DNA of 64,000 nucleotides, from NCBI GenBank assembly GCA_013396635.1, contig WBMW01005031.1, positions 248,001 to 312,000 of the forward strand, in the 5' to 3' direction. Under the pieces are notes generated by a model that ran no database searches, was not told the origin of the DNA, and was given only the letters and a program-made list of their open reading frames with translations. The DNA comes from Penelope pileata. Lineage: Eukaryota > Chordata > Aves > Galliformes > Cracidae. Position numbers and translations under genes: made by a program. Shown here piece by piece: positions 1 through 12,611 of this stretch; within the stretch, counting starts at the first letter, position 1; each line of letters opens with the position of its first letter.

Positions 1-124
1 TTCAAGAAGTGTCTGGACAACAGTCACAGAAGTATGGTCTGAATTTTGGGTGATCCTGTGTGGAACCATCAGTTTGACTCTGATCCTTGTGTGTTCCTTC
101 CAGCTTGGGTTGTTCTATGATTTT
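1..124 (+). mobile_element. CR1 LINE, 3' end (cut by window edge)
   Basis: Non-LTR retrotransposon fragment of the avian CR1 group, read on the + strand. It carries the last part of ORF2 and the short 3' untranslated tail. It begins in the segment equivalent to 'TTGAAGGAGCATTTGGACA' of other copies, runs through TTTTGGGTGATCCTGTGTGG and GATCCTTGTG, and ends near TTCTATGATTTT, a decayed form of the CR1 terminal octamer. The reverse complements of the copies at 12612 and 52124 show the same block order. The rest of the element lies to the left of the window. Many substitutions show an old, inactive copy. Confidence 0.8.
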
Positions 125-3100
125 AAAGCATTTTTGCACCTTCTCTGCACTCATCCAAAGTGTCCCCTTCAATGGTGGTGCATGCAGCCTCACAGGCACC
201 TTTATTGTCAGAGAGGTGGAGCAGGGCTGGTCAGACCCAATGCTGGTAGGCATGTCACTCCTGCACCAGGCACTTTGGCTTGGGCTCTGCTTGGTGGCTG
301 CAAAACCATTTAGGAACTCCAGCCAAGACCAATGAAGCACATCATTCTCCCTGTGTTGCCTCTGTTAAAAAAATGATGTGCTCTTGGCAATACTGTCAGG
401 AAACTTTGTTCTTAAGGCTAGATGCATGCAAAGCAAAGCTTCCCTTCTGACAAACAAAATAAAAATATCCTGATCTTGGCTGCAACAGGAAAAATGCTCC
501 TGGCTTAGTAAAATTATGTCATTGAAAGAAGTGACTCTGTATCTGCTGGTGTACCTGTAAATCAGTTCAAGTGAACGGTCCTTTGAAGCTCATTTCAGCT
601 GATATATATGCTCTTGAGGATGAATGAACTTTTGAGCTGCTAGTGCTGCCGTCCCTCATAAGTTAAATCTCTTCTCCAGATACTCAAATCCCACAATGAT
701 AGTAAAAACAGAGAGTTTACAAGATACATAAGCATCAATTTTTTGAGAGTTTTCACCTTGTAAGGCAAGGAGCGTCCTTGGGTTGAGTGCCTGTCAGATG
801 AGTGCAGTGCTGACAAAGGATGAGAGGGATTTTTTTGCTCTTTCCCTTCAGTTCTGTCAGAAAGTGCTAACTTGAGAGATTCTGCATTAATTAAAGAAGT
901 AGAAAGGGGGCAGCCATGATACAACCTTCTCTCTGGCTTATACCTTCTTTATATCCACGTTGCTTTGAATGTGGCCACCAGAGAAGCTTTAATTATGGCG
1001 TGCTCAGAGTCCTTTCTGCCTTCCTTCCTCGTAGCAAGGAAAGCAGCAAATCTGAGAGGGAAACCTGAGCCTTCTGTGGACTGACAGCCTGGGCAGGAAC
1101 GATGTTTTCTGAGCAGGATGTTCTGAAAGCTTTTGTGTCCCTGCTGGTTGCTGTTCCTGATGTCTGACGACAGAAGGAACCAGTGAAACTGAGGGTGATA
1201 GATCCGTAATTGGCACAAGAAGAGGATGTTTTTGTAACAGCGTCTCACACGTGGGACTTCCTGCCACACAGTGCTCTTGAAACAAAAAGTTTTTCAGGAC
1301 TCAGAAAGCTTTTGAATCTATCTACAGTGTTGGAATAGAAGTGTATTGACCTTCGCAGGCCAGGCTGTATATCAGATGTTAGACGGAAAGGGTTAGCAGG
1401 AAAGCCAGGATACGTTGCTGACATTGTAATACACTCTTGGATTAGTGCAGCAGTGTCAGCCCATGGCTAAGCAGCCCACTGACAGCTTGGGTTTGGCTCT
1501 GGCAGTTTGGTTCTGAGAGGTGGTTCCTTCATCAACTGCCAGCTATGTGCAGATGTGCTGTGCTTCTGTTGCATGGGGGCTTGGGATGGGGTCCCAGGAC
1601 TGATGGGGCTGAGCACCCCCTGGGAGATCTTTCCTTTGCTCTGCAGACAGTCCTCTTCATCTGCTGCCTTTTCAGTGTCCCCGCACATGGCTGCCTGTCC
1701 TGGTTTACTGCACATGCTAGGGCTTATCAGTAGGGCTGGGAAAGGAGAAATGGCTCTTCTGTAACAAGAGAAATACCTTGTGGCCCGCGGTACAGTCACA
1801 GCAGTGTTTGTCAGACAGTGAAATTGCTACCAGAAGCCAACAGCATGGCTCTCTAACACAAGTTGGGAGCTGAAAGCATGTGTTTTATACTGTGGTAGGG
1901 AAAGACTCTGACACATCCACATATCACTGTGTAATGGAGATATCCTACAATTGTAATGCTGAGAGGAAATCAGACCCAGAGTTCTCTGTCTGGACTGGAT
2001 TCCTAGTAGGAAAGCACTCAGTTAATGACATGAATACAAGTCGTGACCTTACATTTCTTTTTCCCCTAGACTTTCACTGAATGCAGGATCAGGCATGGAC
2101 TCCTTTGTGTCTGTGCAAGGCATGCTGCTGTGACAGGGAAATGACTTGCATGGCTTAGCTTTTCCATTCAGATAAGATTACTAAATAACTGAGAACTTAG
2201 TCAGAGTTCACAAAATTCACTTTTGTTAGAAAATTTAGCACTGCCACCTACAGGAAAGTGCCAGCAAGCTCCACGACTGTCCCGCAGCCGCAGGGCCCCG
2301 CTTGCTGTCAGCGCGCTGCTCCCCTGGTGCAGCTTTCTCATCGACATCAAAGGGAGATCTGCATGCACAGATAATGCACAGTACCTGAGAACAGAACTTT
2401 GTCCAGAAACCACTGTCTTTGATAAGTATAGCTATTGCTTTTGCCTTTTAAGAACCTCATTTTTTTTTCCCCCTCCCAAAGAGCTTTCCCAAACGCTGTG
2501 CGTTGCACGTAAGCTCTGGTCCAACTCCCGGTGGAGATGGTGGCAGCTTTCCATTGAGTAGGATCCAGTCCTAATGCCTTTCATGTGCGCCAGTGAAAAC
2601 TCTTTACATTGCACACTAGCACTCTTTAAAGGCTCTCGAGTAGATAGACAGATTAGATTATTTAGCACCATACAATGCAGCATAAGTGATGCTGGTGAGT
2701 CATTAAATGGCATTCTTCCTTTTGACTCAGTGCAGAGTCAATGCCTGAGCATGTTGCTATGGGGCTCTATGTTGTTGGAGGTGCTCTTTTTCAAATGAGA
2801 AGCAAAACCCAAGGTCCTGCCCCACTATTCTTGTTACAGAGTCCATTTGCCTGTGAGCCACTTGGTTGAACTTTATATAAATTTGTGCCTTAGAACAAGT
2901 CATCCTTCGCTTCCACTAGAAAACTATTGTTCTCATTGCCAGGAGGGAGCAGGGTTTTGAGCTATCTGGAACAAAATGTTTTAAAAACAAGAATGGGGTA
3001 TTGCAAATACGCTGTGGGGTTTAAATGCTTAATATTGAAGGAAAACCTACATGGACACTTACTGCACATTAATATTTAGTGTTCTGGTTTTGTTTACCAC

Positions 3101-4179
3101 TTCAATGACTGTTTTCAATTACTACTGCCTGCATGAAACCACTGCTGCATATGCAGGAGAATTGACTTAGAAGATGAATACTGTGCTTTGCAGTAAGTTT
3201 CAGACTGTTTTTTAGCTCCCTATCTTTAAGGCACCGTGTGACTGGAGTGTGAGAGACTCTTCTGTAAGCCCCAGCTGTCTTCCTAGTTGAAAGATTTCAT
3301 TGCAGCTCTTTCTCAACTGTGCAGGGAGAGGAGTTTCACCTGACTCTTTCATCTCCTGGCCACTGTCCTAATCACGAGGATGTAAATTTCATGACTCTCT
3401 TGCAAGAAAACTTTCTCAAAACTTGATGTCTTTACAAGCACATTTAAGTTTTGAAATCTCATTTTGTGGAAATCTGTCCTGACCAGCTCCAGTATACAGC
3501 CAAGATTGCCTAACAAATTACAGAAGCAGCCCTGAGATGTCCATAAGACTCCTTCCAAGGAGAAGAGCAGATCAGGCAAAATCCAAGTGTGCACTGGGGC
3601 AGCTCCATTCTCTTGGTAATGTCCCCATTTCCCTTCTCTAAGGAGATAAATGGTTCCAAACATCTCTTCCTGAAAAGAAATCCACTGCAGGACAGGGAGT
3701 GCTGAGCTTGTCAGTGAGGAAGTGTCCTGTCTTCAGATGAACCTTAGGTATGATGCCATCTGCTCCCCTGCATCCCTTTGCAGATTTTCTTCCAGTCTTG
3801 GAGAAAGTATTTTAAATCTATCAATGGAGACCACAAAGTTATTTTAGGTTTGGGTTGTTGCAAGTGAGATGATTCATTCCTCTTCAGTAAGGGCTACTGA
3901 GATGGAGAGGGTTCCTTAGAGGCTCGTCAGCCCAGGTGAGATGAAGACCAAGGCTTGAGGCCAGGTGGAGGCCAGGGAGGAGCCGTGGCAGCAGCTCCTT
4001 GATAGAACATACATGTGCCTCAGTACAACACAGGTGGCTAGCCCAGTGTCCCTTGCTTTGTCTCTTGTAACGTTTGTACAAACTCAGTATGACAACCCAC
4101 CTGAAAGGGCTTATTTTATCTCTGTTCAGTTCCTCATTTTGCAAATTCTAATGTGATCCCAAAAGAAAACAGATTAGTA

Positions 4180-4870
4180 AAAGCAAATAAAGCCAACATT
4201 AAAATAATGCTTCATTTGGGACAGGCATCTTAATCATCTGCCTGTGCTTTGATTATTGTCTGTAACTCCAGTTAGTATCCATTAATGGTTAGCTATGAAA
4301 TCCAGAGTGTTCATAAACCCAGGGTTTTTATTAAGAATCATTTAGTCAAAGCAGATAAATGAGAAGATGGCAAAATGCTAGATCCTGAAGATTAACTTGA
4401 AGAAACTGTCTTTAAGGGGGGAAAGCTGTATTTGAGATTGTGTTCTCTGGTAGTTTTCCATGAAATTCACAGCAGTTGGAGGAAATATTTCCTTATTGCT
4501 TTTGACTGTCAGCTCAGCTGTGTAGACACTTTCTCAGAACCTAATTGTTTTCATATGAATTTGAGGGGGGACAGAGCTATTGAAATTATTTCAGTTGCCT
4601 GAGGAAGCATTCAGAAATTCCAAAGGAAAGTTTTACTGCTAGGTCACGCAGCCAATAATGCCTCCTGAAAGCCCTCTTGCTTAAGCACCCTGTGGAGCAG
4701 GCCAGTTAATGCCAAGCAAAGGAGGGAGACAGACATTTTTTAATGCCACAGATATGCCATGCAAAGATTAGCTTGAATGTATAATAAAGGCTCACATAAC
4801 AGCATATTTTTCAAACTAAATAAAGCCATTTTTTAAACACCTATTAGAGGGCTGTCCTTGTCCCCTGTGA
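4180..4870. promoter_or_regulatory. Candidate conserved non-coding element (inference)
   Basis: AT-rich, CpG-poor, repeat-free stretch with densely packed TAAT cores and related motifs: CTTAATCATC near 4230, ATTATTGTC near 4252, CATTAATGG near 4279, CATTTAGTC near 4340 and TTTTTTAATGCC near 4737. This texture is typical of vertebrate developmental enhancers, but conservation cannot be seen from one sequence. The alternative is ordinary AT-rich neutral DNA. Confidence 0.25.
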
Positions 4871-5076
4871 TAAATGAAAGAAGTTGAGAGGAAAGCAATA
4901 TTCTGTGTTTCCGAGCGGCAGAGCTGATTTGGGATCAAGGGAGTTAGAGAGATGAGCTGGTGCCTAAGTGAGGGCCCCGATGGAGGTGTGCAGCCTCAAG
5001 GTTACCTGCAGCACCATTCATTGTCCACAGAGCCCTTATGGCTAGGTGGTGTTTGTGTTGCAGCTGCTAAATCACA

Positions 5077-5094
5077 CAGACAGACAGACAGACA
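5077..5094 (+). repeat. (CAGA)n short microsatellite
   Basis: Four and a half perfect CAGA units preceded by a CACA step. Too short to be markedly unstable; no repeat element borders it. Confidence 0.85.
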
Positions 5095-6641
5095 AAAGTA
5101 GTCCTGGTGAAATGTGGGTGCTCTGAGATGAGTTCCTCTGGATTTATACCGTGTTAGATGAGAACAGAGTTGGGCCATGAAATTTGTGGCTTATATATGG
5201 CACATACCACAAGTAATAAAAGATATTCTAGTGCCTTCCTCTGAGTTACTTCTGATTTACACAAAAAGGCATGAGACATTCTCAATATTTATATCCTGGT
5301 AAATGAAATCACTCTGAGGAATGAATTCAGAAAATGAAGTCCATCACTTCTGCAAGATCAAGCCTAAAACTGCTCCTGTTCAGCATTTTGGAGCAAATTT
5401 TCTCCTGCTCTATGTTGGTTGTGAATTATTTGGGGAAGAAGACATAAAAATGGTGCAGAGCAGATATGTGGTTACTAGACTGAAGTTAGTTCACTCTTTA
5501 CCAGAGGAGGAAAGTGAGTGAGTGTGAGATGACTCACATATATATCTCCAAGAGATCAGGCTTAACTGCTCTCAAAAGCAATCTGCAAATGATCCTTCCC
5601 TATGTGCAAATTCTACCCTCCGTCTGCAAACACCTGCTGGTGACTTCAGTGGGAGCTGCGTATTGGGAGGCAAGATTTACATCTCCAGACTGTATCAGAA
5701 GAAAAAGTGGTTGCAGGAACAGAAAAAAAGGCCTGCCCCCTGTGCAAGAGCCCACACACCTATTCCTGTAATATCTAGACTCCATTTTGGCTCAGTGGTT
5801 TTAACAGGAACTCTCTTGGATAGATGCAGAAAGAAGCGAGGGACAAGAATACAGTCAGATGAATGAGACAGGTGTTCATCTAGGAAAAAGGAAAGTACAG
5901 GAGGGAAGGCATGTGTGGGAAGAACAGTGTCTGCTCATCCGTGGCAGGGAGAGAGGAGGTCATGAACACGTGTGTGAGCATGTCCTGTGAACATGCTGGT
6001 GGCCATAGCAGCATTGTTGTGTCATGTCTCCGTTCCTCATGCCCTTTCCTTGGGAACATCCGTTCTTACAGATATCCCAACAAAGCCCACAGCGGCAGCT
6101 CTGCATGGAGACCTGGGGCTTTCCAGGGCTGAAAGCCTTGAGTCCTTCCTCAGGAGCTGAAAAGACTTTCTGTCAAATTATCACTGCTGCAGGCTCCACG
6201 CCAGAGGTGTGGGGCAGTTTCTGGCTGAACTGGGGATCTGGGGACTCTGCTCACCAGTCACTGAGGATGCATCTCAGAACTGGTGTTAGGAAAAAGATGC
6301 AAAGCTGGGAGTGCAACCTAACCGTCCTGAGAAGAGGACAAAAGGATTTTCCATGAATGCAAGTCTGTTGCTTTTTAAAAGAGGCAATTATACTGCCCTA
6401 ACAGAAAAGAAAAAGAGTTCTCACAGTTTTTTTCCACAATTGCTATGAGTAATGTTTCCAGTCGCTTGGTTTGTGTTGTGCATAATGAAATATAAATACT
6501 GCGTGGAATGCTTTGTCATAGAAAAATGTTTGTTAATAGCAGATTTGCAATCATCATCTTGTCTTTGATTTGAGCAGGTTTTTTCTTCTCATAAGGTTCT
6601 TTCAGGCTGCTGAGCAGTGACTGATGTGTGCTTATTTCAGT

Positions 6642-6822
6642 TGAGTCATCAGTATCATTAATATTATCTTATTTACCGATGTTTGTCATTTTATAGCGTT
6701 TAACTGGTGGGGTGACTCACTCTAGAGAGAAATGAGAACATGAATATAACAAGCTTTTTTCCTTCTTCCCCTTTGGCTTAGGCTAGGAACCAAGAATGAC
6801 CTTTGAGGCGCAGCCTGACTCA
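6642..6822. promoter_or_regulatory. Cluster of three AP-1-type sites
   Basis: Three exact TGASTCA heptamers, the consensus for AP-1 (Fos/Jun) and close to the core of Maf/NRF2 elements, occur at 6642-6648, 6713-6719 and 6816-6822. One is expected about every 8 kb of random DNA, so three within 181 bp is notable. Between them lie ATTAATATTATC and other TAAT-like cores. An enhancer is a reasonable inference, but nothing in the sequence names a target gene. Confidence 0.35.
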
Positions 6823-9505
6823 TGCAGTTATCGTATTTACCTCTGCTGTTGTGAGATTAATAATTACAAACATCCCTGCACACTAGGGAAAAACCTCAGG
6901 CTTCTGTCCACACTTACGCTTGCCCTTCCTCATCTCATGTAGAGGGGAGCATCTTCAGCAGGTTGAGGGGGAGGCAGCGCCGGGTGCCTCCCTGCCCTGC
7001 ACACAGCAGAAGGAGCAGCAGAGACAGGGCTGGGAGGGAGCGGAGGAGGAAGGCTCCCGGAGCAGCCGTCCTGCTGGCCCTGTGTGAACTTTGTGAAATT
7101 TGCTCAGGGCAACTCTGAAACATTTGCATTTGCTTTTCAGCTCAAGTGTGGGAACAGCCGTAGCAGAACCTCAGCCAAACTTGCTTCTTCACAACTAGAA
7201 ACAACCTTTTCCTCTTTGTATCCGTGTGCTATTAATGACCGCAGCGTGCTGCTTGCATCACACCAACCTGTTGTGCCCTGGGGGAAATGCAGGCCCGCCT
7301 GGAACAGGCACTGCAGAAGCAGCCTGAGAGCACCACAGGTCGGTCCCATAACTCATCAGCTCTTCCTGAGATGGCTGTTGAGAGAAAAGACCCAGGAAAG
7401 GACTTAAACACCTAAAAGTCAAGTGAAAAGAGAGAGGAACAAAAACTAGCATCCTTGCTGCCTTTGAGAAAGGTTATAAAAAGAGGTTAATGGACTCTGT
7501 AGCGTCTCCTTCTTGGCAACACTTTCCTCTCATGCAGCCTGCTCACATCCACGCTGTTCCTCTAGATGAGGGCTGAGACAAAGAAAAGCTGCTGACCCCA
7601 AAAAGCTGGTGCATTAAGCAGGGAATTGCCCAGAGTCGATGCATTCAACATGCAGCTGCCTACGGTTCATTAGTCAGCGTGGCTGAGAACAGGGGTGGGT
7701 GGCAAATCCCAGCTCCAGAAGCCTTACTTCAAACACCTCCTTGTAGTCCTGTGCCTACTGGGAAACCCTTGTCCTGAAACCAGGGACGTGAGTGGTGAGG
7801 ACAGGAAAGAGAATGGGAAATGTATATCCTTTCTAATTTTTGAGTGGGATTCTCACTATCTGTTCACTGAAGGTCACAGAGGTTAACACCAACTCCCTTG
7901 TGACGGTACAGCAGCTATAGAGAAGCTGTTCTCCCCTTAGCCTCATATCTGCAAGTCATATTTCCATGAAAAGTGTCCTAAATCTCACAGTATAGGCTGT
8001 TACATGGCCATGGCACTCTCCTTTTCTTTTATAGACTGTGTAGAGAATAAAAGCTACACATTTTGGATCAGAATGGGCATCAAACAGCACTGATTTTTAT
8101 AAAACTGACCCCAGATTGAAGGCCAGGCTGGCAAGTTCCCAAATTCCTGGGCTACAGCTGCATATATACCTCTGTTTCAAAATGAGTCTTTCAGTGTATA
8201 ATTTTCTGGGAGAGAAATAGGGCTTTTCATTTCAGCCAGCAGAAGAAATAATTCAGCTTTCAGCCTCCCACTTATTGGCTGAGGGTGTTAATCATTAGAC
8301 TGTTGCTTTGGAAGAAAAGAATCAGGTGCTGCAGCTTCCCCTGAGGGGCTGATCCTGCCCATGAATGAGCTGTGACTGAACACCTGGGTTCTGGCTTCAG
8401 GCTGGAATGAAGCCTGAAGTTGCTCAACTTCCCCCAAAACCCAGCATTTTGTCAGGTGTTGGGTTGTGACCTGAGATGCCCATGTAGCAACAGAGCAGGG
8501 ATGTTCATGTTCACGACTTTGAACTGAGCTTTCAGGTATTTCTTATGTGGGTGCTGGACCCAGAATAAACGTAGCGTGCTGAAAATCATGCCAGGGGGCT
8601 ATGGCAAAGTGAGGTTTAGACAGGAGCTCCCCTATGCCTTAGCTGAGTGCTCTGAACCCAGAGACCTTCACCTCAGAGCCCTTTTCTAGAGAAGTAGGCT
8701 ATCACAATCATATTTCATTGTAAACCTTTGTCCTGTAGATAGTTGCAACACGTAAATTCAGTGATAGGATCCTGCGTCCTGGGTCTCTTATCGAGTGGCC
8801 GCACCCTGCCACTCTGCTCTCCAGAGGAAGCTGTTGGATAAGGGGTTCTTTTCCATCAGGGCTTCCTAACACATCTGTGTATTTATAGGGCTGGCATCTT
8901 AAAGGAGTTCCTCTCTGATGCCCTTGTCAAGGGAGTGATAACCAGGCAGAGATAAGTAATTGTGGTCCTAGTGTTGCTAAATGTAACATTCTCTAATCCT
9001 GGAACAAAACTGCTGTTTTGTCCCAGCAGACAGAGCTATAACTTCCCCCTTCTTTAAATTTTGCCACCCAGGCTCACCCAAGGGTTTGATGAGCCCAACT
9101 ATTGGTGCACCATAATCATACCACAGATAATTATAACTCTTATGGTCTTCTACAAATCTGCTGTCTTGGGAATACACAGAAAGAAGAAAGGATGGAAAAA
9201 ATTCTTTGTTTTTATCTACTTACTTTGGGCACTTTTCAAAACTGTCTGCTGAAAACTTTCCTTATTACTCAGTGTTGCTTCACACAGGTACAGTCATTTT
9301 ATTTGAATGTTTTATCAAAATTCACTACATGATAAACTGACTCATTTGCAACTGCTTGGAGAACTTTTATTTTCACCTGGTTCAAATCTGGATCTATTGC
9401 AGAACTGGATTCGCTTATTAAAGCCTTTGCTATGCTGATGTGATGAGCGTTGCTCCCCTTTTATTATCATGTGGGAAACAAAACCGCATGCTGAGATTCA
9501 GAAGG

Positions 9506-9597
9506 CGTGACTCATGGCTCGCTCGGGCGCGCTCTGGGCTGGCCCTGCGCTGGGCTGGCTGCCTGCAGCCCTGGCTGGGTGGCTGCGAGCGCCGGGT
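9506..9597. promoter_or_regulatory. Small CpG-rich patch
   Basis: About nine CpG dinucleotides fall in roughly 92 bp, including CTCGGGCGCGCT and GCGAGCGCCGGG, while the kilobases on either side are nearly CpG-free. It is flanked by two TGACTCA heptamers (9508-9514 and 9628-9634). It is far shorter than a normal CpG-island promoter. It could be an unmethylated enhancer, a minor transcription start or a local GC-biased conversion patch. No TATA box or convincing first exon was found. Confidence 0.3.
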
Positions 9598-9999
9598 GCC
9601 ATGGGCCATGGGGGCAGGTGTTCTGGCTGACTCAAATCCTGGCTGGAAACTCTCAAGGCCAAGGAGGGCACTGGCTCTTCCTCTGTGCTGTCCTGCTGGT
9701 GAAGCAGGTCGATGCAGAGGGCGTGGTGCTGCTGTCCCCACTGCCAACCACCTCCATCTCAGAAAGGAGGACAGAAAAGAAGAAATTCCAAGAGCCTGCA
9801 TTTCAGATACTCATGCCTTTGGCTTTTCGTTTGCACACAGACAAGGATGCATTTATGCTGGAAGCTTTTTACCACAAACTGACTGAGTTTAGCTCAAAAC
9901 TAATGTCTTCCAGGGCTAGTCTAGGTGTCAGTTTTCCTAAACCGTGTTGTCCCTTTCCAGCTGCCCACTCTCCCCTCAGTTTCTTTTCACCTGGTGTAT

Positions 10000-10110
10000 T
10001 CCATAATAGCCCCAGTAATCAATCGCAGGCACTAATTACTTTAATCTACCTCCTTTTCTGACTTGTTAAAGCCTAATTAGTTTGTAACAACATAGAGGCT
10101 GGAAGTAATT
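10000..10110. promoter_or_regulatory. Homeodomain-motif-rich stretch (inference)
   Basis: TAATCAATC, CTAATTACTTTAATC and CCTAATTAGTTTG follow one another within about 60 bp (10016-10074). Runs of TAATTA/TAATCA cores like this are typical of homeodomain-bound enhancers. No repeat explains the block. Conservation is not tested. Confidence 0.25.
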
Positions 10111-12611
10111 TGGAAACTCAGAAGAAGAAAAGCCAGCAACAATTGAACTGCAGTAATGAGGCTTCAGGAGAGCCCAACTCCACAGCTGTGTTTATGTTCC
10201 CAGTTTTTAGGAAACCTGGATGCAACTGCCCAAAGGGTATAAGGAAAGGGCAGTAGTGTTGTTCTGGGGCAGGTTGAACAGCTTCAGGGTGCTGAAGGAT
10301 GCCACAGGCTCTCCTTGGTGCTTCTGTATGTGGGGATGCACTGTGTCACGCAGCTCCATTTCTTGGCCTGCTGAAGCTGTATGATAATGGTGCAATGTGG
10401 CCAGGATGCTTGAGGTCTTGGTTAAGCACCTCTAGTGCCTGCTGAGGTTGTTCGGTAGAGAAAATGGTGAAGGGAGATTATTAGTTACAAGCCAAATTGT
10501 GCTAAGAGAGAACTGCTGGGTGCTGCTTGTCACTGTACTAGAGGAAAGAACTGAGATGGAAAGATGTTATTTGGCTCTCTGCCAGTTGGTAAACCCAAAG
10601 GTTGTTGTAAGTACAGTGATACTGCTAAACTGATTTGAGAAATAGTTGTTCAAGTTGGAGAGACCTACAGTAGCAGTGTTACAAGGAAGGAGTTAGAGCC
10701 CAGATAGAAACAGGGTGGTACGGGTAACTTTTTCCTGTCCCACCGGGAATCTGTCCCCTGCAGAAGCAGTTTTCTAGGATCAGAGTGACTGCTGGCTGTC
10801 GGTGACAGCAGCACTGGCTTGTTAAACAGAGCCCTTGAGCGGTAACTGCTGGCATTTGAATTTGCACTATGAGCTGAGTGTCTTGCATAGCACACATTGC
10901 ATATTTGAGTACTCAAACACAAGTAGAAATGCTTGCATTTCAAAATTATTTAGATTTCTGATGGTGCACGTAGTAGTTGGATGAAGATCCCTGATTTCTT
11001 AGGCATAATGATCTAGCTAACCTTGCTTTAGAGCCCATGAGTATTGCAATCTGGCAGCTGGTTAGGGCTCTTGCAGCTAATTTAAATAAAGGGAATGCAG
11101 AACAGAGTTCAGATGCAGAGAGTTTTGCTAAACTCTGCACTCAAAGGGGCAGTGACCTTGTTTTTTGTAACAGCTCACAGCTTTTTGCAACCCTGATGCT
11201 GTGAAATAAATAGAAATGAATAATGGAGAGACTCAAAGGAGTATGGGAAACATAAACAACGCAAGCAGTAGCAACATGTGGCTGACTCATCCCCTCTGTT
11301 ATCATCCAGATGCTATTACAGATTTCAGTTTCTCTTGCAGAATATCTCTGCTTCAGTAGACAAAGTTGAAGAGTTGGAGATTTTCTCCCCCTCAGTGTCA
11401 CCAACTTCAGTTTTCTTCAGAATCTGGTGCCAATATTCCAGGAATGGAGTGGCCAGGATAGGTGGGGTGAGGTCTCAAGAACATTAGTGATGCCAGGCTC
11501 TTGGTTTGGCAGTCCTCATCAATGCGGATATCCCCATTCACTGCCTGTGCTTGGAAGCTGGGGAATTTTTCCAAAGAAAACAAATGCTGTACAACCTTTC
11601 TGTGCAAATCACAGAGATGCATCTAATCTACAAAAACTTTCTAGGAATGACGAGGCTCTGCCAGTGTGGCTGTGCTGGTGTCAGTATTTTCTGCATCCAC
11701 AGCGCAGTGGGATTTACACAGGGTAGCTTCTGATTGCTGCTCTTTCAAATATAACCCAAGTGTAGACAAAACCATACTGAATCCCCTTCAAAAGAGTTGT
11801 ACATCCCTATGCTGTGACAGAGAAAAAACCTGATGTATAGGACAATACTTTAAATATATTTTCTATTGCAGTTCAGAGCAAGTGTTGAAAGCCAAACTGT
11901 TTCTCATTTTATATTCCCACCCAACTCTTCTGATCATTAAAGTAGCTTGAAAACAAGTTGGGCTCAGCCTGCCCTTTCACATGTGTTAGGCAAACCCACA
12001 AACAACAACTGCGCTAAAACTTGCCTGGAAAAAGTTGATCAGCACAGCCCAACGAGACCTGACATACAACCAGAAAAACAGGAAAATATTTTAGCATTTG
12101 GGAATCATTGTAAGAATTCCCTTTTTCTCTGCCTCCCTCCTCCTCCTGGGTATTAACATCAGTGAAAGGCATTATTTTTCAAAAGCACCAAGTGAGGTGG
12201 GGAGATGAAGGCCTGGTGCTGAACATACTGCAGTGTCCCAGCTGGCTCCACATCTGTGGCTGCATGAGGGGCTCTTCTAGAGGGTGATTCAGAGCATCTG
12301 ATTTAGCCTCTTCTGGAGAGAATTCAGAGGTGTCTGCCTCTTTGATGAGTGAATTAAAAGACTGAGGGCAATGACTGGTTAATCTTAGGGGAATTCATAC
12401 CACACACAGAGTGCCAGAGGCACTTTAATAATGGGACTTGGAACCCTTGGCTCCTGATAACTGGACTCTGTTCACTTCTGCCAAGGTGAGCATCCAACAG
12501 TAAGGCACCCCAAATCATTAATATCCCTAGCATAGACCTGCAGCCAGCTGACTCAGAACTGTTCTGGCAGGAGCACCAGGTTTTCTTCCAACAACCCCAG
12601 CTCAGAATGTT

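Larger units (their letters stand above)
125..12611. other. Unique non-coding DNA, no gene recognised
   Basis: No exon, RNA gene or recognisable repeat family was found here. Reading frames on both strands are short, overlap one another in several frames and match no family I know; the longest, about 184 codons at 9507-10061 (+), runs through the CpG-rich patch and looks fortuitous. Local structure consists of a short CAGA microsatellite (5077), a CpG-rich patch (9506-9597), an unusual density of TGASTCA heptamers, and AT-rich stretches with many homeodomain-type TAAT cores (4180-4870 and 10000-10110). The stretch could be intergenic or intronic. Confidence 0.6.

Noticed and set aside
9507..10061. 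184-codon open frame on the + strand
   Set aside because: Overlaps another frame (9440-9886) and a frame on the other strand across the same CpG-rich patch, where stop codons are rare. No motif, signal peptide or known family is visible.
10640..10665. GTTGTTCAAGTTGGAGAGACC resembling a CR1 end
   Set aside because: No octamers precede it and the following bases do not continue the CR1 pattern.
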